Shown: one piece after another, positions 7,948 through 14,612 of the stretch | Position numbering within the stretch: the stretch's first letter is position 1 | How the letters are laid out: each line of letters starts with the position of its first letter | Assembly (NCBI GenBank): GCA_009922885.1 | Contig: RFUP01000011.1 | Coordinates: 1-16,049 of the forward strand | Reading direction: 5' to 3' | DNA: 16,049 nt | From: Paracoccaceae bacterium | GTDB taxonomy: Bacteria > Pseudomonadota > Alphaproteobacteria > Rhodobacterales > Rhodobacteraceae | Position numbers and translations under genes: made by a program | Notes under the pieces: model-generated | The model's input: only the letters and a program-made list of their open reading frames with translations | What the model was told of the DNA's origin: nothing | The model's database searches: none

Positions 7948-8315
7948 GTAACGCGACTTATCTCCGAGTGCTCAGAACTTTTTGTCGGGGCAGAGCGGCT
8001 GCAAGGCCTCGCCACGATGACAAATGTCGCCAACTTCGCCGATTCATAATCAGCCATTAGGGCTGCTCCGCAGCAGCGAAGCGGAACTCCAGTTCCGGCG
8101 TACCGATCCGGTGCATCAACCTGCCGCCACCACGCGGGTCTCAGGGGAGTATAAGAGACAGTGGTTCGGGAGACGGTCGTTTCTCGATGTCCTGCAGGGT
8201 GCCTTTTGCGCCGCTCCCCCAGAAACTATCGAAGATAGAGATCCAAAGCCCCTGTTATGGTTTGGGGTGCGCCGCCACCATCACCATGGCATCAGGAGGC
8301 TTCTGGCAAAAGTAA
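7948..8315. other. Non-coding interval with relic-like content
   Basis: About 370 bp with no gene I can support. Open frames here lack ribosome binding sites and normal codon use; one plus-strand frame (8024-8320) encodes a run of four histidines but resembles no family I know. On the minus strand, about 29 codons ending at a TAA (8059-8057) read GTPELEFRFAAAEQP, which looks protein-like and may be the tail of a decayed gene or a dispersed repeat. The interval also contains two adjacent hairpins (8062-8097) and a 13-base match to a Tn5-type end (8149-8161). No clear terminator follows the RpiR gene. Confidence 0.45.
8062..8097. repeat. Two adjacent short inverted repeats
   Basis: GCTGCT (8062-8067) pairs with AGCAGC (8072-8077) over a four-base loop, and four bases later CGGAACT (8082-8088) pairs with AGTTCCG (8091-8097) with a two-base centre. 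Both are perfect. There is no T-run on either side, so they are not simple terminators. They could be part of a dispersed intergenic repeat or an old mobile-element end. Confidence 0.5.
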
Positions 8316-8344
8316 TGTAGACAATATGTATTACAGAATATAAA
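8316..8344 (+). promoter_or_regulatory. Candidate promoter with tandem GntR-type operator
   Basis: Two short palindromes of the TGT-ACA type used by FadR/FCD-subfamily GntR regulators lie side by side: TGTAGACA (8316-8323) and TGTATTACA (8327-8335), with centres about 11.5 bp apart, close to one helical turn. A -10-like TATAAA (8339-8344) follows, and TAGACA (8318-8323) could serve as a -35, although the 15 bp spacing is short. The site is about 40-65 bp ahead of the GntR start codon, which suggests autoregulation of the operon. Confidence 0.5.
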
Positions 8345-8381
8345 GGAACCCTTGTAGCGGTTCTAGGAGAGGGTGAGGACA

Positions 8382-9104
8382 ATGGAGACAGAAGCTCGAT
8401 CCAGAAAAAGCGTATGTGCCGATGATCTCCGTAAGCGCATTCTTACGCAGGACCTCGAGCCCGGAGCTTATCTGGATGAAGTGGAGCTCGCGGAAATCTA
8501 TGGAATTTCCCGGCCGCCATTGCGTGAGATTTTGAGGCAATTGGCTGGTGAGGGCTATGTTGCCCTTCAGGAAAATCGGGGTGCCCAGGTTGCGCCGATG
8601 ACGCACAAAACGCTTCGGAATTTCTTCGTCGCCGCGCCTATGATTTACGCGGCAACCACGCGGTTGGCGGCCGAACACGCCACGCCCACTCAGATTGCGC
8701 GTTTGAAGCAGAGCCAACAGGACTTCCGGGGGGCGATTGCCTCGGGAGATGCCGCGGCGCGGGCTTTGGAGAACGAGCGTTTTCATACGATTATCGGAGA
8801 GATGGCGGACAACGAGTTCCTTATGCCGTCGCTCCGCCGTTTGCTGATCGATCACACGCGGATCGCGATGACGTTTTACAATCCGCGTAAAGTGGAGTTG
8901 GCCCCCCAACGTGAGGCGGCCGCCGACCAGCACGATGAATTCATTCTCTTGATCGAAGCGGGCGATGCGGATGGTGCGGCTGCCTTGGCGGTTGCGCATT
9001 GGGAACTATCCCGTGCTCAGATCGAGAGTTTTGTTACGCCAGTAAGTATGAGCTATCCGTTGGGCACTGCCCCCGGAGCCCCAAATCCGAAAGGTAACGC
9101 ATGA
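8382..9104 (+). CDS. GntR-family transcriptional regulator (FCD/FadR subfamily)
   Basis: Regulator of 240 residues. The N-terminal winged helix (about residues 10-72) contains GAYLDEVELAEIYGISRPPLREILRQL, the standard GntR recognition pattern, and ends with the wing ENRGAQVAP. The C-terminal FCD ligand-binding domain is recognisable from ENERFHTIIGEMADN (H135) and DQHDEFILLIEAGDADGA followed by AHW (H184, H206); these histidines normally bind a metal that coordinates a carboxylate effector. Asn131 sits where an Asp is common. A GTG at 8373 is in frame, but AGGAG is only three bases from it, whereas the ATG at 8382 has good spacing to GAGGG. The gene overlaps the following lyase by four bases (ATGA), so it is the first gene of the catabolic operon and probably its local repressor. 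Confidence 0.9.
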   Translation: METEARSRKSVCADDLRKRILTQDLEPGAYLDEVELAEIYGISRPPLREILRQLAGEGYVALQENRGAQVAPMTHKTLRNFFVAAPMIYAATTRLAAEHATPTQIARLKQSQQDFRGAIASGDAAARALENERFHTIIGEMADNEFLMPSLRRLLIDHTRIAMTFYNPRKVELAPQREAAADQHDEFILLIEAGDADGAAALAVAHWELSRAQIESFVTPVSMSYPLGTAPGAPNPKGNA

Positions 9105-10003
9105 AGTTCGAGGGCATTTACACGCCGGTGATTACCCCTCACCGGGAAGACGGCAGCATCGACAGAGACGCTTTCGCGTCTCAGGTTGAGTATCTGATCA
9201 AAGCCGGTGTGCATGGTCTGATCAATGGCGGTTCCACGGGTGAGTATTACGCGCAGTCCATGCAGGAGCGTATGGAGATGGCGAGCTTCGCGCGGGAGCT
9301 AACCAAGGGGCGCATCCATTTGATGGTGGGCACGGTCGCGATCCGATTGGAAGACTCGATCACGATGGCGGAGCACGCCGCGAAGATCGGCGCGGATTCC
9401 ATACTGATTGGATCCCCGCCCTATGCTGTTCCGACCGAGCAAGAGAACGCCTTGAATGCTTTGGCGATTGATCGCGCGGCTGACTTGCCGATCATGCTGT
9501 ATAACTATCCGGGGCGTATGGGCATCAACATGGGCGAGGAGTTTCTCGACCGCGTGGGGCGGAGCCGGAATTTCTGCGCAGTCAAGGAAAGCTCTGGCGA
9601 TATCAACCGGGTGCATCTGCTGGCGCGGGACTATCCGCATATCCAGATGTCTTGCGGGATGGATGATCAGGCTTTGGAGTTCTTTGCTTGGGGCGCTCGG
9701 AGTTGGGTCTGTGGCGGGTCGAACTTCCTGCCGGGCGAACATCTGGCGCTTTACCGGGCCTGCGCATTGGAGGGCAATTTCGACAAGGGGCGGCGGATCA
9801 TGTCGGCGATGATGCCGTTGATGCGGGTGCTCGAACAGGGCGGGAAATTCATCCAGTGCATCAAATACGGTGCCGAGATGATGGGGCAGTATGCGGGGCC
9901 GCCGCGTGCGCCTTTGCGGGCGCTCAATAAGGATGACAAGCGGCAGTTGGAACAGGTGGTGCGCGTGTTGAAGCGCACTGTGGCCGAGATCGAGGCGGAG
10001 TAA
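9101..10003 (+). CDS. DapA-family lyase/deaminase (dihydrodipicolinate synthase-like)
   Basis: Class I, Schiff-base forming lyase of the DHDPS/N-acetylneuraminate lyase superfamily, 300 residues. Superfamily landmarks are intact: GGSTGE at 43-48 (carboxylate-binding loop), Y134 in LYNYPGRMG (catalytic Tyr, with R139), and K162 in AVKESSGD (Schiff-base Lys). A role in lysine biosynthesis is unlikely because it sits in a catabolic operon with an aldehyde dehydrogenase and a flavin oxidase. In hydroxyproline catabolism a family member deaminates pyrroline-4-hydroxy-2-carboxylate to 2-oxoglutarate semialdehyde, which would fit the next gene, but other ring-opening or aldol reactions are equally possible. 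The start overlaps the GntR stop; the next gene begins five bases after the stop. Family firm, reaction inferred. Confidence 0.9.
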   Translation: MKFEGIYTPVITPHREDGSIDRDAFASQVEYLIKAGVHGLINGGSTGEYYAQSMQERMEMASFARELTKGRIHLMVGTVAIRLEDSITMAEHAAKIGADSILIGSPPYAVPTEQENALNALAIDRAADLPIMLYNYPGRMGINMGEEFLDRVGRSRNFCAVKESSGDINRVHLLARDYPHIQMSCGMDDQALEFFAWGARSWVCGGSNFLPGEHLALYRACALEGNFDKGRRIMSAMMPLMRVLEQGGKFIQCIKYGAEMMGQYAGPPRAPLRALNKDDKRQLEQVVRVLKRTVAEIEAE

Positions 10004-10008
10004 GAGCG

Positions 10009-11502
10009 ATGACCCTACTGACGACAGAAGAATACAAGGCGATTGCCAAGAGCCTCTCTTTGCCCACGCAAGCCTTCATTGATGGCAGCTTTCGGCCCGC
10101 GATTTCCGGCAAGACGTTCGATACGGTGAACCCCGCAACTGGCGAAGTGATCGCGAAGATCGCGGCGTGCGGTTCCGAGGATGTGGACCTTGCTGTTGAG
10201 AAGGCACGCGACGCGTTCGAAGATGGACGTTGGTCGCGGTTGCATCCGCGGGATCGTAAGGAAGTGCTGATCCGTTTGGCCAAGCTCATCAAGCGGAATG
10301 CGCGTGAGCTGGCTGTGATGGAGAGCCTCGACAGCGGCAAGACGATTTTCGATTGCGAAACCGTGGATGTGCCTGAGACGATCAATTGCCTGACGTGGCA
10401 TGCAGAATTGATCGACAAAATTTATGATCAGGTGGCACCGGCATCGGATGATCATATCGCGATGGTCGTGCGCGAGCCTGTGGGTGTGGTGGGCCTTGTG
10501 CTGCCGTGGAACTTCCCATTGCTTATGCTGGCGTGGAAGATCGGGCCTGCCTTGGCGGCGGGGTGTTCGGTGATTGTGAAGCCAGCGCTGGAAACCAGCC
10601 TGACGGCGCTGCGTGTGGCCGAACTGGCGATGGAAGCAGGCATTCCGGCAGGGGTATTCAACGTGCTGCCGGGTGGCGGAGCAGAAGTGGGGGAGCCGAT
10701 TGGCCGCCATATGGATATCGACGCGGTTTCCTTCACCGGATCCACGGCAACGGGCCGGCGTTTCCTCGGCTATGCGGCGGATTCCAACATGAAGGAAGTC
10801 ACGCTGGAAATGGGGGGCAAGAACCCTGCCGTTGTTCTGGATGATGCGGAGAACCTCGATCGTGTGGCCGCGCACATCGTGAATGGTGCTTTCTGGAACA
10901 TGGGCGAGAATTGCTCGGCGTCGTCGCGATTGATCGTCCAGAAGGGTGTGAAGGATGCCCTTTTGCAAAGGATCGTAGCCCATGCGCGGGAATGGCCGAT
11001 GGGTGATCCGTTGAACCCAGAAAACCGAGTAGGTGCCCTGGTTTCGAAGGCGCATTTCGACAAGGTTTGCGGCTACCTCGAAAAGGGAGCTGCTGTTGTG
11101 ATGGGGGGTAAAGCCGAGAACGGTTTTGTCGAGCCGACCATTCTGGAGGTAACTGCGGATTCGAAGCAGGCAAAGGAAGAGATCTTCGGGCCTGTGCTTT
11201 CCGTGCTGACGGTCGAGAGCTTCGATGAGGCTATCGCGATGGCGAATAGCACGGAATACGGGCTGGCGGCTTCGATCTTCACATCGAATGTGAAGCGGGC
11301 GATCCGTGGAGCGCGGGCCATTCGCGCGGGCACCGTGACGGTGAACAGCTTCGGCGAGGGCGATATCTCGACCCCGTTCGGCGGCTTCAAGCAGTCGGGC
11401 TTTGGGGGGCGGGATAACGGCATCCACGCGCACGACCAGTATACCCAGATCAAGACGATTTGGGTGGATCTGGCGGATGACGCCGACGAGGCTGTTGCAT
11501 GA
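10009..11502 (+). CDS. NAD(P)-dependent aldehyde dehydrogenase (PuuC-like)
   Basis: Aldehyde dehydrogenase of 497 residues, full length. The cofactor and active-site landmarks are present: PWNFP with N168, KP at 191-192, FTGST at 242-246, general base E267 in LEMGG, catalytic nucleophile C302 in GENCSASSR, and EEIFGPV plus FGGFKQSGFGGRD near the C-terminus. Overall it resembles E. coli PuuC and related semialdehyde dehydrogenases more than betaine aldehyde dehydrogenase, judged by eye. In this operon it probably oxidises the semialdehyde released by the DapA-type enzyme to a dicarboxylic acid. GGAG eight bases before the ATG is a good ribosome binding site, and the stop overlaps the next start (ATGA). 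The true aldehyde substrate cannot be read from the sequence. Confidence 0.93.
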   Translation: MTLLTTEEYKAIAKSLSLPTQAFIDGSFRPAISGKTFDTVNPATGEVIAKIAACGSEDVDLAVEKARDAFEDGRWSRLHPRDRKEVLIRLAKLIKRNARELAVMESLDSGKTIFDCETVDVPETINCLTWHAELIDKIYDQVAPASDDHIAMVVREPVGVVGLVLPWNFPLLMLAWKIGPALAAGCSVIVKPALETSLTALRVAELAMEAGIPAGVFNVLPGGGAEVGEPIGRHMDIDAVSFTGSTATGRRFLGYAADSNMKEVTLEMGGKNPAVVLDDAENLDRVAAHIVNGAFWNMGENCSASSRLIVQKGVKDALLQRIVAHAREWPMGDPLNPENRVGALVSKAHFDKVCGYLEKGAAVVMGGKAENGFVEPTILEVTADSKQAKEEIFGPVLSVLTVESFDEAIAMANSTEYGLAASIFTSNVKRAIRGARAIRAGTVTVNSFGEGDISTPFGGFKQSGFGGRDNGIHAHDQYTQIKTIWVDLADDADEAVA

Positions 11503-12839
11503 CGCAATACTCAGCGCGGCGCACACCGAAGCACTTGGGGCCTGCGGCGTGGTCTGCCATTCTGCCGGGGCAATCTGCGCCTGTTGTGTTGGAACAAGAC
11601 ATCTCGGTGGACGTTGCGATCGTGGGGGCCGGCTTTGCCGGCCTTTCCGCCGCCAAGCGGGTGCGCCAGTTGGTGCCGGGAGCGTCTGTGGCGGTTTTGG
11701 AGGCCAGCCGAATTTCGGAAGGGGCCTCGGGGCGAAACTCGGGCTTCATGATCGATCTCCCGCATGATCTGACTTCGGATGATTACGCAGGCCACGGCGA
11801 TGATCGGGCAATGATCGGGTTGAACCGCTACGCGATGGGCTTTGCGCGTGAGGTGGTTGCGGAATACGGGATCGACAAGAATTTCTTCGATCCGGTTGGC
11901 AAGATTAACGGGGCCGCGAGCGAGAAGGCGGATGCGCTGAATGCGAGCTATGCCGAGCATTTGACAGCCCTCGGCGAGCCAAACGAACGGCTTGATGCGC
12001 AAGCAATGTATGAGGTGACGGGAAGCCGCCACTACCTTTCCGGCCTCTATACGCCGGGAACGGTGATGCTTCAGCCTGCGGGGTATGTGCGTGGGTTTGC
12101 GGATGGGCTGAGGGCCGAGGGCCTTGGCATTTATGAGAAGAGCCCGGTGACCGCGATCACGCGCAAAAGTGTTGGTTGGGAGTTGGTGACACCGAAAGGG
12201 AGGGTGCGTGCGGGCAAGGTTATTCTGGCGAACAACGGGCATCTGGAGAGCTTTGGCTTCAAGGCCAATCGGCTGATGCATATTTTCCTCTTCGCCTCGA
12301 TGACGGCGGAGCTCGGTGCGGAGGCTTTGAAAGCGCTTTGCGGCAATCCTCGTTGGGGCATTACGCCTGCGGACCCAATGGGCACGACGATGCGCCGGAT
12401 CGATACGGGGCAGGGTGGAAACCGGATCGTGACGCGGACCTGCGGCACGTTCGAGCCGGGGATGGAGGCCTCTGAAGCCTCATTGAAGCGCACAGCCGCC
12501 GTGCATCGTGAGAAATTCGCGCAACGGTTCCCGATGCTGAAGGGTGTGAAGCAGGAATTCAGCTGGGCGGGGCATCTTTGCCTTTCGCGCAATGGTGTTT
12601 CAGTGATGCGGGAACTGGATCAGGGGCTTTACGCGGCCTGTGTTCAGAACGGGCTGGGCACGGCGCGGGGCACGTTGACGGGGATCGGCGCGGCGGAAAT
12701 GGCGTGCGGCGTGGAGAGTGCTGTGACGCGGCATTTCACAGCCGAAGCCGAGCCAACCAAATTGCCGCCGCGCCCGTTCTCGACGATTGGCGCGAACGTT
12801 TATCTGCGCTGGCAGGAACGACAGGCAGCACAGGAGTGA
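11499..12839 (+). CDS. DAO-family FAD-dependent oxidoreductase (amino acid/amine oxidase-like)
   Basis: Flavin enzyme of the D-amino acid oxidase fold, 446 residues. The dinucleotide-binding motif VAIVGAGFAGLSAA is at about 39-52 with the ribose-binding Glu68, followed by the family's SGRNSGF motif at 77-83, where related PuuB/OrdL enzymes have GRNGG. A C-terminal block (GLYAACVQNGLGTARGTLTG, about residues 375-394) fits the second FAD-contact region. Relatives oxidise secondary or tertiary amines and cyclic imino acids such as sarcosine, gamma-glutamylputrescine or proline derivatives. With a lyase and an aldehyde dehydrogenase upstream, it likely makes the imine that those enzymes process. 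It is the last gene of the operon and is followed within seven bases by a terminator stem. It has no signal peptide. Confidence 0.9.
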   Translation: MTQYSARRTPKHLGPAAWSAILPGQSAPVVLEQDISVDVAIVGAGFAGLSAAKRVRQLVPGASVAVLEASRISEGASGRNSGFMIDLPHDLTSDDYAGHGDDRAMIGLNRYAMGFAREVVAEYGIDKNFFDPVGKINGAASEKADALNASYAEHLTALGEPNERLDAQAMYEVTGSRHYLSGLYTPGTVMLQPAGYVRGFADGLRAEGLGIYEKSPVTAITRKSVGWELVTPKGRVRAGKVILANNGHLESFGFKANRLMHIFLFASMTAELGAEALKALCGNPRWGITPADPMGTTMRRIDTGQGGNRIVTRTCGTFEPGMEASEASLKRTAAVHREKFAQRFPMLKGVKQEFSWAGHLCLSRNGVSVMRELDQGLYAACVQNGLGTARGTLTGIGAAEMACGVESAVTRHFTAEAEPTKLPPRPFSTIGANVYLRWQERQAAQE

Positions 12840-12845
12840 AACAGT

Positions 12846-12870
12846 AAGGGCCTCCAGCGGAGGCCCTTTT
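12846..12870 (+). terminator. Intrinsic terminator of the catabolic operon
   Basis: A perfect 10 bp stem, AAGGGCCTCC (12846-12855) and GGAGGCCCTT (12859-12868) with loop AGC, runs into TTTTGCTT. It lies between the convergent FAD-oxidoreductase and methyltransferase genes, whose stop codons are only 34 bp apart. It is strong for plus-strand transcription. On the minus strand the T-run is poor (TTACTGTTTC), so it may serve the methyltransferase gene only weakly. Confidence 0.88.
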
Positions 12871-12873
12871 GCT

Positions 12874-14427
12874 TCAATATTCGGTGTTGAGCGCGTCTTC
12901 GGCCGGAATTTCCCGTTCGCGGCGGGCGATAAAATCGCGCAGGGCTTCATCTGTGGCCTCGTCGAGTTTCGGCTCCTGATACTCTTGGAGGAGCTTCTTG
13001 GCATAACCCAAAGCGCGCTCGGTGATCTCGACCGATCCTTCCGCCTGCCATTGCTCGATGGAGTTGTTGTCAAAGAGTTTGGGCATGAAGAAAGCGCGCT
13101 CGAAGTTTTCGAGTGTGTGTGGGTGGCCGAGGTAATGCCCGCCCGGACCAATATCACGAACGGCGGAAAGCCCTGCTTCGAAATCGTCCCAACGCGGCCC
13201 TTCGGCCATTCGGTAGCCCATGGCGCACATCTCGGCATCAACGACGAATTTAGCGACGGAACAGTGCATTCCGGCTTCGTTCCAGCCCGCCGAGTGCCAG
13301 ATATAATTCGCGCCTGCGTGGAGGACGGCGTTCATCGTCATGGCGGACTCGTAACCGGCTTGGGCATCGAAGGTTTTCGCGCCGCCGAGGAGGTTGGAGG
13401 TGCGCCATGGCACGTCATAAAAGCGGGCCATCTGGCCGATCATGAAGTTCATCAGGCTGATTTCCGGGGTGCCTGCCATTGGCGCGCCGGATTTCATCGA
13501 GACAGTGGAAAGGTAGTGGCCGTAGATCGCCGGGGCGCCTTTGCGGATCACCTGAGTGTAGGCGAGGGCAGACAGGGCTTCGGCGTTGAGTTGGGCCACG
13601 GCCGGTGCGACGGATGCGGGTGTGTTGGCTCCGCCCAGCACGAAGGGCGAGCAGAGAACGGGTTGGTTGCGCTTGATGAAGGCGCGCATGGCCGAGAGCA
13701 TGGTTTCGTCCCACACGAGAGGGGAGTTGCCGTTACAGTTACCAGTGACGACGGGCGTTTCCTCCATCACATCCGCGCCGAAGAGGATCTCGCACATCGC
13801 CATGACATCTTCGGCGTTCTTGCCGCTTGTGGTCATGCCCATGAAGGTCTTGTCGGAGTATTTCATGGAGGAATAGGTGATGTGCAGATGGCGGTGGCTG
13901 ACCACCATGTCCATCGGTTCCACAATGTGATGCGCGGAGGAATGCAGCGCCGGAGACATGTGGGAAAGCTTGTGGAACATGTTGAGGTCGGCGATGGTCG
14001 GCCAACGGCGCTTGTCTTCGAGATCGCGCAGGAAGGGCGCGCCTGTCATCGGGACGAAGATGGAGTGTTTGCCGCCGAAGGGGAGGCTGCGCTCGGGGTT
14101 GCGGGCACGGTAGGCCCATTGCGACGGAATGGTCTTGATGAGTTCGCGGACGAGTTCCCGATCGAGATAAACCCGGTCACCTTCCACGCGCGCACCTGCG
14201 CGTTTCCAGTCTGCGAGGGCGATATCATCGCGAAAGATGACGCCAACCTCTTCGAGGATCGACATGGAGGCATCGTCGATCATCTGGACCTGTTCCGGGG
14301 TCATCGGCTCGCAGTCTGGCAGCCCCCGTTTCAGCGCGGGGAGCATCTCGAAATCAGGAGCGGAGCGCATGGCGCGGCGCGCGCCTCGGCCGCCGGAACG
14401 TGTGGGTTTGGAGATCGTGTCGCTCAT
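12874..14427 (-). CDS. MttB-family (trimethylamine methyltransferase-like) protein, non-pyrrolysine
   Basis: Full-length member of the MttB superfamily, 517 residues, of corrinoid-dependent methyltransferases that remove a methyl group from quaternary or tertiary amines. Recognisable blocks include SMSILEEVGVIF near residues 54-65, GNCNGNSPLVWDE, AGTPEISLMNFM, FDAQAGYESAMT and HAGANYIWHSAGWNEAG. The frame is open throughout with no internal TAG, so it belongs to the non-pyrrolysine group, whose known members demethylate glycine betaine, proline betaine, carnitine or similar compounds. No corrinoid protein, activase or second methyltransferase is in the window. The ATG at 14427 has GAGGG upstream. 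It faces the GntR-DapA-ALDH-FAD operon tail to tail and may supply its demethylated substrate; substrate unknown. Confidence 0.9.
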   Translation of the reverse strand: MSDTISKPTRSGGRGARRAMRSAPDFEMLPALKRGLPDCEPMTPEQVQMIDDASMSILEEVGVIFRDDIALADWKRAGARVEGDRVYLDRELVRELIKTIPSQWAYRARNPERSLPFGGKHSIFVPMTGAPFLRDLEDKRRWPTIADLNMFHKLSHMSPALHSSAHHIVEPMDMVVSHRHLHITYSSMKYSDKTFMGMTTSGKNAEDVMAMCEILFGADVMEETPVVTGNCNGNSPLVWDETMLSAMRAFIKRNQPVLCSPFVLGGANTPASVAPAVAQLNAEALSALAYTQVIRKGAPAIYGHYLSTVSMKSGAPMAGTPEISLMNFMIGQMARFYDVPWRTSNLLGGAKTFDAQAGYESAMTMNAVLHAGANYIWHSAGWNEAGMHCSVAKFVVDAEMCAMGYRMAEGPRWDDFEAGLSAVRDIGPGGHYLGHPHTLENFERAFFMPKLFDNNSIEQWQAEGSVEITERALGYAKKLLQEYQEPKLDEATDEALRDFIARREREIPAEDALNTEY

Positions 14428-14511
14428 GATGGCCCTCTTGATCTGTCTTTCTTCGACAGAAATCTGAAACAGAGTTTGGAACCGTCATGGGCACGAAGAA
14501 AAGCCGCGAAA

Positions 14512-14533
14512 TTGCGACATCGGCAACTGTTGC
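14512..14533. promoter_or_regulatory. Candidate operator upstream of the MttB-family gene
   Basis: The 130 bp between this gene and the ilvD terminator contains a small cluster of TTGC/GCAA repeats: TTGC at 14512-14515, then the perfect odd palindrome GCAACTGTTGC at 14523-14533. Nearer the gene are TCTGTC/GACAGA (14442-14447 and 14455-14460) and TCTG-AAA-CAGA (14463-14473), which could form hairpins in the leader. No strong -35/-10 pair is evident. The sites differ from the TGT-ACA motif in front of the GntR gene. Confidence 0.3.
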
Positions 14534-14557
14534 GGACTGGATTGGGGATTGGAGATG

Positions 14558-14593
14558 AAAAAGCGGGGAGATGTTTCCATCCCCCCGCTTTTT
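14558..14593 (-). terminator. Intrinsic terminator of ilvD
   Basis: Read on the minus strand, an A5GCGGGG arm pairs with CCCCGCT5, and the stem continues through a G-U wobble and GATG/CATC to a GAAA tetraloop, giving about 16 bp. The wobble exists only in the minus-strand RNA (it would be an A-C mismatch on the plus strand), which supports the orientation. It begins about 20 bases after the ilvD stop. Confidence 0.9.
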
Positions 14594-14612
14594 GTTTCGC
14601 TCGAAGCTTGGA

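Noticed and set aside
8024..8320. A 98-codon plus-strand frame with four consecutive histidines
   Set aside because: No ribosome binding site, no recognisable family, and it covers hairpins and the candidate operator. The CACCATCACCATGG stretch near 8276-8289 looks like a tag or Kozak sequence but is short and probably coincidental.
10015..11526. A 503-codon minus-strand open frame opposite the aldehyde dehydrogenase gene
   Set aside because: The plus strand encodes a complete aldehyde dehydrogenase with all catalytic residues; the antisense frame has an arginine/histidine-rich composition typical of a shadow frame.
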